In this document: in pieces, positions 21,920 to 37,427 of the stretch
How positions within the stretch are numbered: the first letter of the stretch is position 1
Layout of the letters: each line of letters opens with the position of its first letter
Source of the DNA: Nematostella vectensis
Taxonomy: Eukaryota > Cnidaria > Anthozoa > Actiniaria > Edwardsiidae
DNA length: 64,000 nt
Assembly (NCBI RefSeq): GCF_932526225.1
Contig: NC_064037.1
Span: forward strand, 3,005,203-3,069,202
Reading direction: 5' to 3'
Program-made: the position numbers and the translations under genes
The notes under the pieces: model-generated
Database searches by the model: none
The model's input: the letters and a program-made list of their open reading frames with translations, nothing else
What the model was told of the DNA's origin: nothing

Positions 21920-22858
21920 TAGGCAATTTGCTGCCTGTTTGATAAAACGGCAGTTGATAAAGTAATTGTTCAAAAGGGAATGTGACCAATGTCTTTTTCA
22001 TCCTCAGCTGTAAAAGGATGAATGGTGGAAGTTCAATCTATGTTTTAGGATTTTTGGTCATAATCTGTCAATCCCCACTTTAGAATTTGGGTTTGGGATC
22101 AAATTCCGCCAATCCATATCTGTCAATCAATATCTGTGGTGTATCTAAGAAAAAATAGGCTATTCTATTAGAAATGGTATTTTCTACTAATTGGCTGGAA
22201 TAATACTAGCACATGCTAATTTTCATAATATCCTAAAGTGGTGAGAGAAATATATGGGGATAAATTTAATGCATTCGGTCCTTGCATATTTGCAACAAAA
22301 AAGATTACAGAACCAAATCACTCAAGCACATCACTCAATATTCAACAACAAAAGCACACAACCTACTAGTGGGCGTTCACGCGGCAGATTAACGTAATTC
22401 ATGGAGCTCCTGTCCGGCCTTGTTAAATGTGCTTAAAAAGCTGTTCTATTCTTTTGGAGTGAAATTCTACTGCATATTCAAAATATAGCAAGTATATTCA
22501 AATCACATGAAAATATATGCAAGGCTTAACAGAGCTTTAAGTACTTTAAAACAATAGCTCTTTATTATAGAATGCATTTGAGTCAGACAGTGGGGCATGA
22601 AATATTTAACAAGAAAATGTAAAATGGGAAAATATCCGTCATAAAAGTAATGTTTACTTGAGGTTTTCTGTGGGGCTTATCAAGAAATCAATTTTTAGCA
22701 TTTCAAGTGTAGTCTTAGTGTATCCCAAAGGCTGGTACGCACTGCAAATCCATCAGACCTACTTGTCAATCAAGTTTTAAACCGGTTTGACGCCCCCGAT
22801 AGCTGCTGGAATACTACTAGCACGAGCTAATTTACATATTTATCATCTCAGGTGTCGA
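21920..22858 (+). repeat. 0.94-kb duplicated block, copy 1
   Basis: Matches 24696-25633 in direct orientation with only scattered substitutions and small indels. Starts TAGGCAATTTGCTGCCTG and ends ATCTCAGGTGTCGA. No coding frame of note. It also has an internal relationship: 22190-22370 (CTGGAATAATACTAGCACATGC onward) resembles 22797-22980 just past and over its end. Confidence 0.9.
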
Positions 22859-22985
22859 GAGAAAATATACGGGAATAAATACCACGCATTGGTTCTCGCT
22901 TATTTGCGACAAAATAGACTACAAAACCAAATCCTCACGCACCAAAATACTCTCTTTCACAGCACAAAAAAAGATCTTGCTGTTA
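22797..22985 (+). repeat. diverged internal repeat of the 0.94-kb block
   Basis: Shares ordered words with 22190-22370: CTGGAATA.TACTAGCAC, AGAGAAA.TATA.GGG, AAATAGACTACA-like and AACCAAATC. It suggests the block arose from an older tandem unit. Confidence 0.6.
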
Positions 22986-23656
22986 CAAATCAAAACCTGT
23001 GGTGACTTCGACTGTACTTGATCATTTCCTAACAACAACAACATTCAATAGATTTTCAATAATATAAGAATGAACCAGAGAATTCGTAGGTGATTACTTG
23101 AAATTCTAAGAACATTCATTCAATTTTCGGCGTAGAAAAAAACATTGAACTGTTTTAGTTTGTGGCAGAGAAAACGTTGAATATTGTTATGATTTCTACA
23201 TGCACGCAAGCCTTAAATTACTTATTTCACAATCCCACTGAATCTAAATCTTCGTTTCAGTAGGTCTGTTGTTTTACACATATATATCCCAGGTTCTTTT
23301 CGCTATAACCTGGAAATTACTTACTTTAGCACAACAGAGATTTGTGAAGCGAATCGTGCTTTGCTTGGTATGACACTCCACAAAACGACAAAATCAAGTT
23401 TATACGTAGCCCTTTCGATATAGCAATCGGGTGAACTCGGGGTTTTACGTTCAAAAAACCAATATAATCTGAAATGAACGTACCTAGTGATCTTGTTAGA
23501 CGGTGCAAGTCGGTCAGTAAGCCCTTGTTAACAATTTGTAGAAGGTATCACCAACACTCAAGAAAACACGCAAGGTCTGATCTGCTCTAGCTTCGAAGGT
23601 GCGTGTTCGAGGTCTGTCTACTTGAGTGTACCTGTTAGCGAAGCCAGTTTGACGGT

Positions 23657-24113
23657 CGCCTAACCGGTTTTTCTGGACTCCCTTTTATGGTAGACCTCTT
23701 TAGACCGTCTATCACGTCACAGATAAGGCGACTGTACAAATAGGGCATTCTCGTTCCCAGAGCTCCTCCGATGCTGTTTATCATTGCTGGCCGCTAAAGC
23801 AATTTTAGTCCCATAGTCCAAATAGGCTCATCGCCTTAAATATTCATACTATCGCTTCAGATTGCATTCAACTTTGCAACAACTGGTCGATATTTTTGTA
23901 AAATACAACATGGCATTTTGAAGCGAGTTCGCACACCCCATATAGCGCAAGCCTAACCGGTTTTTCTAGACTCCCTTGTGGTAGACCTCTTTAGACCGTC
24001 TATCACGTCACAGATAAGGCGCCTGTACAAATAATTCATACTATCGCTTAAGATTGCATTAAACTTTTCGATATTTTCGTAGAATATAGCATTTTGAAGC
24101 GAGTTTCCACACC
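23657..24113 (+). repeat. tandem duplication, about 290-bp unit
   Basis: Copy 1 (23657-23939) and copy 2 (23951-24113) share CCTAACCGGTTTTTCT, GTAGACCTCTTTAGACCGTC, TATCACGTCACAGATAAGGC, then TTCATACTATCGCTT and CATTTTGAAGCGAGTT. Copy 2 has lost about 100 bases in the middle. Confidence 0.8.
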
Positions 24114-24295
24114 CAATATCGCGCCAGAAACAACAACAGCCGCGCTAGCACTAGCCTCCAACGCGCCGCTCTTTGGGACCGTGCGCGTAGAAGGCTACGC
24201 TAGCACCGCTACAAACCCATTGTCTTGCTAGCGATTTGATTGGAGGACTATAATACGCATAATTATTCACTACCGACACTCTAGGTGCGTGTTTT

Positions 24296-24430
24296 GTACA
24301 GGACCCGAAATGATACCAGGACCCGAAACGATCCCAGGACCCGAAATGATCCCCAAAAGTACCCCCAACTGATCCTCGGACCCGAGACGATACCGAGGAG
24401 TCCCCGAAATCAACCCCAAGGAATTGCGGT
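24296..24430. repeat. GGACCCGAAATGATCC repeat, one arm of a distant inverted pair
   Basis: Three 18-base units of the type GGACCCGAAATGATCCCA, then CCAAAAGTACCCCCAACTGA and CAACCCCAAGGAATTG. The reverse complement of this order occurs at about 26270-26357. Confidence 0.75.
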
Positions 24431-24695
24431 AATGGACAAAGGGAAAGCAGAATAAATACTTGCAATTCTTGAAGCATAATTAAGGGTTAACAGCGACTGG
24501 ATTGCTAAACAACGTGACTTAAAAATGTTATATTCCAACACAATACTTCTATTTATTACATTGCCAGGCGTTAAACCCATAAACAGAGTCTAAAACAAAT
24601 ACACAACTTTTAATTGCTACGGAAATACAGCATATATAAACATAGCACAGCTTTGCTCAGATCAACCAAACTTTTGACCTTCCATCACACTCTTA

Positions 24696-25633
24696 TAGGC
24701 GATTTGCTGCCTGTTTGATAAAACGGCAGTTGATAAAGACATTCTTCAAAAGAGAATGTGACCAATGTCTTTTTCATCCTCAGCTGTATAAAGATGAATG
24801 GTGGAAGTTCAATCCATGTTTTAGGATTTTTGGTCATAATCTGTCAATCCCCATTTTAGGATTTGGATTTGGGATCAAATTCCGCCAATCCATATCTGTC
24901 AATCAATATCTGTGGTGTATCTAAGAGAAAATAGGCTATTCTATTAGAAATGGTATTTTCTACTAATTGGCTGGAATAATACTAGCACATGCTAATTTTC
25001 ATAATATCCTAAAGTGGTGAGAGAAATATATGGGGATAAATATAATGCATTCGGTCTTCGCATATTTGCAACAAGAAAGACTACAGAACCAAATCACTCA
25101 AGCACATCACTCAATATTCAACAACAAAAGCACACAACCTACTAGTGGGCGTTCACGCGGCAGATTAACGTAATTCATGGAGCTCCTGTCAGACCTTGTT
25201 AAATGTGCTTAAAAAGCTGTTCTATTCTTTTGGAGTGAAATTCTACTGCATATTCAAAATATAGCAAGTAAATTCAAATCACATGAAAATATATGCAAGG
25301 CTAAACAGAGCTTAAGTACTTTAAAACAATAGCTCTTTATTATAGAATGCATTTGAGTCAGACAGTGGGGCATGAAAAATTTAACAAGAAAATGTAAAAT
25401 AGGAAAATATCCGTCATAAAAGTAATGTTTACTTGAGGTTTTCTGAGGGGCTTATCAAGAAATCAATTTTTAGCATTTCAAGTGTAGTCTTAGTGTACCC
25501 AAAAGGCTGGTACGCACTGCAAATCTATCAGACCTACTTGTCAATCAAGTTTTAAACCGGTTTGACGCCCTCGATAGCTGCTGGAATACTACTAGCACGG
25601 GCTAATTTACATATTTATCATCTCAGATGTCGA
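24696..25633 (+). repeat. 0.94-kb duplicated block, copy 2
   Basis: Direct copy of 21920-22858, offset by about 2.78 kb. Both ends are sharp: similarity begins at TAGGC and stops just after ATGTCGA, beyond which the flanks differ. No terminal inverted repeat or target duplication was recognised, so it may be a segmental duplication or a non-coding element of unknown type. Confidence 0.9.
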
Positions 25634-26269
25634 AATCTTATTTCCGGTAAACATCACCCCTAAAAATTAATATTCATTCGTAAACCAAACATGTATTTCA
25701 CCACGAAATCCTTGTTCACACGAGCGAGTATTTACCGACACATTTAGGCAGCCGGTTTGGCCGAGAAGATGGAATGACAAAAGCACACTGAGTACTACAC
25801 TCGAACAACCCTTCTACTACCGATGCAAAATATTAAGAGGATGTGGCTTTTGTTGAAAGCAATATTATGTGAGTTTTGAATTTCCTCATGTAGTCGTGCG
25901 TACACCTCGGCATGATCTCATGATATGATAGGTCTTTCATTCACCGAAAACAAACATGCCAAAAAATAACTTTAAAACATTTTTATTCCTATGAAAGGCA
26001 GCGTGTCCTATCTGTAAAGACTTTCTTTTATGCTTGTTATGTAAAAATGATTTATACACGCCGGGTTCTTCAAATTACTATCACAAAGAATTGTTAGTTG
26101 ACCCCAATTTCTGACTCAACCACTGTTTTCCCCCCGCAGTCGTATATTAAAATCTTAATACTATAGTTTTAGTTAAGGTAAATTTCCTTTTAATAACACA
26201 AACAAAGCTAAATGTTTCATATGCTTTTAAAACTGAAAGCCAATCCTTACACATTCCTTTAGTTGTCAT
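25634..26269. other. intergenic DNA, no gene seen
   Basis: No coding or structural signal recognised. Confidence 0.5.
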
Positions 26270-26357
26270 TACTGTAATTCCTTGGGGTTGAATCCCGGGA
26301 TCAGTTGGGGAACTTTTGGGGATCGCTTCGGGTCCTGGGATCATTTCGGGACCTGTA
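26270..26357. repeat. inverted partner of the 24.3-kb GGACCCGAAATGATCC repeat
   Basis: Read on the minus strand it gives GTCCCGAAATGATCCCAGGA, then CCCAAAAGTTCCCCAACTGA and CAACCCCAAGGAATTACAG, matching 24296-24430 in order. Confidence 0.75.
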
Positions 26358-26670
26358 CAGTTTCATCTTGTTTTCGCCGGTGAAGAAAGCCACAGTAAGT
26401 ATTTATGAAGATAAGAACATAACGTAACGAAGAAACTACCAATCAATGCGTGCTTCAAGCGATACGTGCTAAGGATCCATTGACAAATAAAGATTGATGT
26501 CATCGGGAAAGATGATGATTGGCGATTACTCAAACTCGAAACTATTCTTTGTTTTATCACTGATAAGTACTATAACCTGTAATTAAAACTCTAGGTTAAA
26601 AACCATGAAGAGAGAAGTCGAGGAGAATATGTGTATGAGAATATGTTTGAGCAAGGGTCAAAACGTTTTT

Positions 26671-26725
26671 TACCACTCGTGACAACCACTCGTGACAACC
26701 ACTCGTGACAACCACTCGTGACAAA
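26671..26725. repeat. 13-bp tandem repeat, four copies
   Basis: CCACTCGTGACAA repeated four times. Confidence 0.85.
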
Positions 26726-27516
26726 ACCATTAATGGCGGACTCCAAAAGTGCTTTTGAGCTTGCGTTAGAAGAGTCAGAGAAACCGTTTTCTATAACATT
26801 AAAAAAATATTTGTTTCTCTCCACATTTTCCCCTGAAAAATTCCGCCTGATACACAGGTGAGATCTCAAATGTCTTACCCAGGCCGGCCATTGCGTGTGT
26901 TTATTTCTCATTGGTATCTTTGAAGCAAAGATCTACTAGTTATATTCAAAGGCGCAGGATGTCATAGAAGCTGCTTAATACTACGGACATTATTAGTAGT
27001 AGCTATCAAATTTTTAGAAAGACCAGGCGCCGAATATTCGAGAAATTTGTCTGTGAGAGCACGAAGAATGCTTGGGATTGTTTGCTGGCGTTGACAAAAC
27101 CAGGATCGGATCGGAATATGGAGATGACAGAAAGTTTCGCAATGTTTCTGTGGAGATTATTCGTCTCAATGACACGGTAAGGGATCGATCGAGGTCAAAA
27201 CAACGGTACCTTTTTTTTATTTATTTTTTTTTTGGGGGGGGAGACCCATCATCTTCGATTTTCCTAAAAATCGGGGTTTAAACTGCTGATCTCTCGCGGA
27301 ATATTTGGCGCATCGTGATGAAAACCCTAATGTTGTGCTACACATGAAGACAGCAACACATTTCTGCACCAAAATCGGGTAAACTTTATTTGTATTTCGA
27401 GGTGTTATTGCACTTTATAATGCAAGGAATTAGATACCTTTAACTCAATACAGTGTCTAGGATATATTAACTCAAATGTAAACTTTTACGCTTTTTTTGC
27501 TAGGCCCATTTTGCTA
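26726..27516. other. intergenic DNA, no gene seen
   Basis: Contains short T and G homopolymers near 27210-27240 only. Confidence 0.5.
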
Positions 27517-27732
27517 GGCCCGATTCAAACGTCGTACCAACGTCGTGTCGAACTCAATTCCCTTATGTCTGGTACGGTTGAATTAGTAAAACGAGCGGAG
27601 TTCGAAACCAAGTCGCGCTTATGAAGTGAAGCTCGACCGAAAGACCAAATAGGAGAGTCGAGGTAAAATAGATTTTGGTTTGAAACGTTGCGCGCGTTCG
27701 AGACGACGCTGTCATGGCGTTTGAACCGGGCC
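27517..27732. mobile_element. miniature inverted-repeat element (GGCCCGATTC ends)
   Basis: Left end GGCCCGATTCAAACGTCGT and inverted right end GGCCCGGTTCAAACGCCAT; about 216 bp, no coding. The flanking trinucleotides are CTA and TTA, near the TWA preference of PIF/Harbinger elements but not identical. Confidence 0.65.
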
Positions 27733-28294
27733 TTAGAATCTCATCGCTTTATAAGCCCCTTAACCAGTTACAGTAGTAACCCAATGTTCTAGTTACAAAA
27801 AATCTGAAGACTACTAAAATAGTGTCACAGCACCCTTTGAGCCGATGGTTTACGAAATACCGAATTTGTAACTATGAAGTACCAATGTTTTGGTATTGTT
27901 GTAAAACGATAAAGTAATAACTATTTAAAACTTTGAGTTGCATTTCGACGATTTTAACGCGATTTTAACAACGATAGAAGGGGTTTTAAATGAATTTTAG
28001 CGCAGCGCTAAAATAGAGCCTCGATCTGATGTAGGCTTGGCCGCCTTGTTTTTCTGACCGTAGCATATGTTCACACAATTTGTAAACACAATTGTTTGTC
28101 AAAAGTTAAACTAAAATTCTTCCTTCTACGAATAAAGACTTATAATGTTCATGTAAGGAGGAGTTTAACGGCCAAAAATGCTCAGTTGCATTGGATAAAT
28201 TATGTACTGTTTGGCATAAATCGATTATGAACTATATCCGGCTATTTACATACAGTAGAAAGCGAATCTTTTCGACTGATTTGGCAATCAGTAA

Positions 28295-28530
28295 TGCCTG
28301 GTGCACACTGGTGACACAATGACATAACGACATGGGCGCACCCACTCCTACGTTCAAGTGTGAATGGTTCGACATTTTGACATAAGCCCAACATAACGAC
28401 ACAAAAAATATTGACATAAGAGAAAAACATGTTTTTTCTTTTATGTTTTTGTGTCTATGTCGTTATGTCGGGACTAACAGAGTGCGCATACGTGTCGTTA
28501 TGTTGTTATGTTGTTAGTGTGCACCAGGCA
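28295..28530. mobile_element. Harbinger-like miniature element with TAA duplication
   Basis: Ends are TGCCTGGTGCACACT and its inverse AGTGTGCACCAGGCA, flanked by TAA at 28292-28294 and 28531-28533. The interior is itself largely self-complementary (repeats of GACATAACGACA and TGTCGTTATGTC), so the whole 236 bp can fold. A 3-bp TWA duplication fits PIF/Harbinger. Confidence 0.75.
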
Positions 28531-28789
28531 TAAGACATTTTAAAATATTTTTTTTTCTCTCTAGATTTAATCTTATTTTTTAAGATTATTGCAAATTACC
28601 CAAACTGATTGCACTATTCTCATGTGCATTTATTTGCATATGTAACACCAGTTAATTCTGGCAAAACTGTTATTAGCAAATGTAGATAGTCTTTTTTTCT
28701 TTTAATTTTTCTATGTGTTTCTTAATGGCTTTGCCTTCTACATGACTGATTAGCTTTTGCTTATTTATGAACATGGATCAAGAGAATCA

Positions 28790-29242
<453 letters not shown>

Positions 29243-31154
29243 CAGCACAGTTTATTTTTATCTGTCTCTTTCTATAATGTTTTGCTTATTCCATTGCAAT
29301 TTAAAAATTTATTGATCGCCACGCGCGAAAATATCTTTTTCGAGCGCGTTGTCCTAGCCGTCGGCGTCGTCATTGCTTAAAGGTCCCTCTAATCATCACC
29401 ACTACCACTATCATCATCGTCGTCGTTGTGACGATCATCGTCATAATCATTATCATCACCATCATAATGGCGACATCGTCATCATTATTATTGTCATCAC
29501 CACTACCATCATCACCACCTCCACTCAGGCTATTTATCGTCATCTTACGCTACCACTTACTTCGCTTCCTCACTCGTTCAAGCTGTTCACCATTTCCGCG
29601 GTGTTCTCCATGTTGACGTAATCTGCAAAAGGTTAGGATCGAAAAGCGTTACCCAAATGACGTCAACCATGGTTACTACGTCATACTTCACACCCGACCT
29701 GTGCTGGATTGGTGACGATAGCATTATTGAAAAATGCCGCTATCAGTGTGACTGCCCCTTTAAACTCTGAACTGGCTTTACTGCATTCAATATAAATTCT
29801 GCGCGTTCATCAGAGATGTCAAGGGAGATCTTTTGCATTTTTTTTATCCAAATCACTTCCGCGTGTAAGGCTACACTTTCATTTAGCGAGAGGTTTGGAA
29901 CCCGCTTAGATTACGCTTGATCTTCAAGCATGTTAGCCAATCTGCGCTAAGGCTTTTATCGCATGTTTTTATCGCTCTCGTGCTTTCGCAGACAGTCATT
30001 AAAGTCCAGTCAATCGAATGTTTAACCTAAAAGTAATTGCAACACAAACGATTTTGGTCTTACATGACAGAGTAACATGTCCATAATAACTTCCCAAAAG
30101 TTCTTTAAAGTTCTCTTGAGGGAACATCTCGAAATTGGACAATAAACAATTTTTTTTGTCGGCCATCTTGTATCTTTTGTTATTCATAAGCTCACTGGCA
30201 GAGCGATCTCGTCGAGAGTGCGTTTGCGGAAGGTTAGTGCGCCATGAATAACAAGATATTTCTGAAGAGAACTTTGGAGAACTTTTGGGATGTTGTTTAG
30301 AATGTCTTTTCTTATCATTTAAAAATAAAATTGTTTGTGTTGAATTACTTTTAGGTTTGACTATAACGGGGATATAACTGTGTTCCATTTGCATTAATCT
30401 ATTGGACCGGTAGCAGGCCTCTTGATATTTATCTATAGCTATCTTTATAGCCAAGGCTATAATCTCAGACAGCCTTATTTTTTTATTCTTTTTACCTCTG
30501 ATTGCAGAAAACACTGGGTGAAAATATAGATTTAAGGCTATTGGAAAGATTCCGAAAGTCAACTTAAATATCACTTTTAACTGTCTTTACGATGTCCTTT
30601 AAGAATTTTTAAATATTACATTTAAGAACATTTATGTGACTTTAAGAAATCCCTAAATGCTGTTAGAAAGAACATTTAAGAACCTTCTTAAATGTAGATA
30701 AAAGTAATTTTTAATCAATTTTAAGGAATCTTAAAGTTCTTAAACATCACCTTTAAACAGTTTTAAATGTAATGAAACGTTCAAAAATAATATATTTAAG
30801 TGCATTTCGGGCAAGTTAAATGTATTTAAATGTCAATTTTCGAGTTCTTTACAAAGAGCTAATGGCCTTAAATATTAAATTGAACTGAATTTAAGGACAT
30901 TCAATGTCTTTGAAAATCCAACTTAAAGAGCTTCGATTGAGGGCTACTAAATTTCTTATAAATTTTAGGGTTAATGTCCTGCAGTTTCTGTGTGGTGAGA
31001 CTCTGTGACTGTTCACTAGTAAAGGACCTATTACAAATCATAGAAAGTCAAAAATACAAAACTCTGCCTTTCAATAATTTTATTGAAATAAACACTTTTT
31101 TATAGAATTACACACAATCAATGCTCTGGTTTCTTTACAGCAACTATAACATAT
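29243..31154. other. intergenic DNA with CAT-rich patch
   Basis: A degenerate (CAT/ATC)n patch lies at about 29390-29530. TTAAG-rich sequence lies at 30540-30950. A 191-codon minus-strand frame at 29999-30574 has no domain and biased composition and is not called. Confidence 0.5.
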
Positions 31155-31520
31155 TTACAATATTTTTGTTATTTGTGGGTGCTCTATATATGTTTTTTGA
31201 AGTTTTATAAAAAAAACAATAACGAAAAATTTGCTTGCATTGGCTGTTAGACGAGGGCGGGCTGAAAACTCTACGCTCCTTACTCTTCGTAGACGCTTCT
31301 GCAGGGCCCGTTTAGTTAGTCCTGCCACATGTTTTCTATCCAGCTCTTGCTTCCCTCTTCTTAGTTCTTTCCTTTCCCAAGCCAGGGGTTTCACTGCCAA
31401 AACACCCGCCTCTCTCCATTCTCACTTTTTTCCTCGCCACTCTCTTCTGATGACATGTAGTCTATGGTCATGACTTTCTCCCACTTCTCCTTTTGGCTGC
31501 TTGGCGACAGTACAGTTTCT
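31155..31520 (-). pseudogene. broken exon of a multi-copy cnidarian coding element
   Basis: On the minus strand, after an AAATTTAG acceptor-like site near 31521, the frame reads KEKWEKVMTIDYMSSEESGEE. About 30 codons later it must change frame to continue as VKPLAWERKELRRGKQELD followed by a basic tail, which stays open to 31155. The DYMSSEES block followed by a PLxW block and basic tail is something I recall from repeated, possibly transposon-linked cnidarian proteins. The frame break and absence of neighbouring exons make it a fragment. Function unknown. Confidence 0.45.
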
Positions 31521-31647
31521 AAATTTAAAAAAAGATGAAACCATTATGATTTTTCACAGTTAACCCATATTTGATTAACTGAACTCCTGCACATATAAAA
31601 CAAACAAAAAACCTGTTATTACAAAAAAAGTCCTTGTGCCTGGTGAA

Positions 31648-32055
31648 TACCGTATTTACCCGCATATAAGACTCACCCAGAATTTTGAGCTCAAAATAGT
31701 TAAAAAAAGGTCAATATTCAAATTCCAAACTCTCCTTCGGCACCTCTATTTCCGTTTTCCTCAGCAGAGGCAATTATTCTTAGCTTCTCGCTCATGGTGT
31801 AGCATTGACTTTTTGTTGACATGAAGTGATTATTAGTTTGTGCAACACAAGATGCCATGCACAGTTTAAATAGGATCGACATCCCAGTATGTTTAGTCAT
31901 ACACACAAACGATCAATTGACCAATTATAGACTATCTTTTGTTTCCCTTATTATGCAAATTAAAAAAGGTGGCATTCTGTGTATAAAAAGCACCCTGATT
32001 TTGAAGGTTATTTTAGAGTATAAAAAGTGCTGCTTATACGCGGGTAAATACGGTA
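31648..32055. mobile_element. miniature inverted-repeat element (TACCGTATTTACCCGC ends)
   Basis: The left end TACCGTATTTACCCGCATAT is inverted at the right end (…GCGGGTAAATACGGTA); arms about 25 bp, element about 408 bp, no coding. The motif TATTTACCCGC is typical of abundant hAT-like miniature elements in animals; class assignment is tentative. Confidence 0.7.
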
Positions 32056-32260
32056 TATATATGGAGGAGCAAGTATGACCACAACAGCTCTGTAACATGA
32101 AGCTAATGTCTCTAAACTACATTTCTGAATATTGCTTACATTAGCCCTGCGCTGGTGATGTTTACATATTCTTCTATGTGATTCTAGCGTCCCTTCAGTC
32201 TTTCTCTTCTCAGTCTCTTTTTTCGTCCAGAAGTGTGTTTTTATTGCCACTAAAACCAAT

Positions 32261-35298
<3,038 letters not shown>

Positions 35299-35371
35299 TA
35301 GTATTAGTGCTGCACCTGATAAACAAACAGGGAGATCTCTCTATAGGAGGGTTTAAACACTTAATAACCTG

Positions 35372-36114
35372 GGGCCGGTTCCTGAAAAGCCGATTAGCGC
35401 TAACCCAGGGTTAAATTGACCCTAACCCATGATAAAATTTTTACCCCCGGATTCGTTCTGTTCCCGAAACGCCGGTTAGCGCTAACCCAGGGTCAGTTTG
35501 GAGGTAAAATCTAACCCTGCTCGCGAGGTGGGTTAACTCGCTAACCCACTGTTTAGTTGGCGTAACACAGGCCTCCCAAACTTTGTAGTAGAACTAAAGC
35601 TTCATAAAATAAAGTTGTCGACAAAAAAGACGTTACACAAAACAATGTAGGGATCAAATGTCCTAACATTTCGCTTTGTTATGCGACCTTCGTTGCGATG
35701 CTGACTCGAAAATTGTGCTGGGACAGACAGAAAGTTACATGAAATTTATACTTGAAATGAATCTGTCTCGCTAGTGTCACGCACCAACTCGAATCCTGCA
35801 AATGACGCTTTTTTGGCCATGAAATGGAGGTAATTACAGGTGATGTAGAGGTGTTTTAGGGCTTTTCTGCGAAAATAAAATCACCAAAGGTAAATTTAAG
35901 TTGCTTTCTGTTGATATACTGGGTACCCTGTGTGAATTTTACTCGTCAAACCAGTTTTTCACTCGTTCAATCCAGGGTTAGTAAATCGGGGGATTACTTG
36001 GCTTTCGGGAACGGTGAGTTATCCGTCGGTTATCTAACGTACGATTAGCGAATTTTAACCCGGGATTAGGCGCTGATCGAGGGTTAAGTTAATCGGCCTT
36101 TCGGGAACCGGCCC
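35372..36114. mobile_element. 743-bp inverted-repeat element, CTG duplication
   Basis: Ends are GGGCCGGTTCCTGAAAAGCC and the inverse of GGGCCGGTTCCCGAAAGGCC, flanked by CTG at 35369-35371 and 36115-36117. Sub-terminal words such as TTAGCGCTAACCCAGGGT recur at about 35395 and 35475. It has no coding frame. The 3-bp duplication and GGGCC ends suggest a Harbinger-like relative. Confidence 0.7.
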
Positions 36115-36410
36115 CTGGAATTGACAAAGAAGGTCTCTTTGAGGTTAGCATGACATCTCTGACTAATTCTGTGAAAACTTGGCATAAGAAACTTGTGATG
36201 GGAAACCATCTTCAGTTTTGAATCTGTTGTTGCGTGACCTCAGTAAATCCAAAATCCTTGCCTTTTTTGGGAATAGCACATAAGTCAAAATTCATTTTTT
36301 TAATAATATTTTCTCTTTCTAATGAAATACATTCATCGCAAAGCCTTAACCTGACGAGGATGTTTAGAAAGGTGAATAGCATACCCCTTCCTTCTAAATA
36401 ATATAGCTCA

Positions 36411-36680
36411 GGCCCGTACCCTAGGGGGTGCAGGGGGTGCGAACGCTCAATAGACGTGCTCAAGAGACCATGATATAAGAGAACGAATCCCGAATTCTCT
36501 TACATCATGGTCTCTTGACGTGCTATTTGTAGACAAAACTATAAAGCATAAGCTAGATCACTCTGGTATGTAGCCAAACCCGACATTAAACGTCCCGTGG
36601 AGATACTGCAAAGGCATAAACAAATCCATTTTTGCTTTTTCGGGGATGGTCAGATTTTTATCAGAGAACCTGTAGCTTGC
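36411..36680. mobile_element. second, inverted copy of the 14.46-kb element
   Basis: Shares ATTTGTAGACAAAACTATAA, AAGCATAAGCTAGATCACTC and CGTCCCGTGGAGATACTGCA (as reverse complements) with 14463-14777. The right end is less well kept. A palindromic mini-insertion sits within it. Confidence 0.75.
36461..36517. mobile_element. 57-bp palindromic mini-element with 7-bp target duplication
   Basis: Ends CAAGAGACCATGAT and ATCATGGTCTCTTG; the arms pair over about 25 bases leaving a 7-base loop. Flanked by ACGTGCT at 36454-36460 and 36518-36524. The copy of the host element at 14.46 kb lacks it. The same ends form the palindrome at 17453-17488. Confidence 0.7.
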
Positions 36681-36783
36681 TAATAAAGCTTGCCTTTCTT
36701 GGAATTGACTAAGAATAAAAGAGCAGTGCTAGTAACATGATACATGATAGGAAAAAAAACAATTTTTTTTTTGTAAGTGATGT

Positions 36784-36789
36784 TTTATT
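36784..36789 (-). terminator. candidate poly(A) signal of the fibrinogen-related gene
   Basis: AATAAA on the minus strand about 255 bases past the stop codon at 37044. Confidence 0.5.
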
Positions 36790-37043
36790 GACACTAGGAA
36801 GATTAGCTTGCTAGTCCACTAGTACCTGAGTACAATAATTTTTACGTCAACTTGCAGCTAAATAAATTACAAAAGAATGTTTCTTTCGCAATAGTTACTA
36901 ATAGCTCGAAGTAAAGCTCGGGTAAAAGTACCATATACATACCCTTATTTTAAAACATTTTTAAAACCCCTTAATTCTTAGCCTGCTATTTTCCAATCAG
37001 GAACAAATAGGGATCTGAGCCAATCTTCCACTGTACCAAGCCT

Positions 37044-37363
37044 CTAGCTAGGTACGATAAACCCCTGGGGTCTTATCTTCATTTCGGTGTGCTTGAGAGA
37101 GTAATGGTAGCCTTTCCATGCTCTCCAGTTTACTCCATCGGCGTAAGAAGCGTGGCTACCATGGTAGTACTTGCCGTTGAGGTTTGAAGAATGGCAAGCG
37201 GTGTACCACCAGGCTCCCTTGTATATTATGGCACACGAGGCTCCTGCAGAATCATTGTCTCTGTCTTTGGTTGAAAATGGCGCTCCGCGATGATCGCTTA
37301 GGGAATCTCCAGCAGTGCCTGGGGGGAAAGCACTGATTACAACACACTTGGTGACATTGGTGG

Positions 37364-37427
<64 letters not shown>

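Noticed and set aside
29999-30574. 191-residue minus-strand frame
   Set aside because: No recognisable domain, Lys/Asn/Ser-rich as expected from AT-rich noncoding DNA, no splice context.
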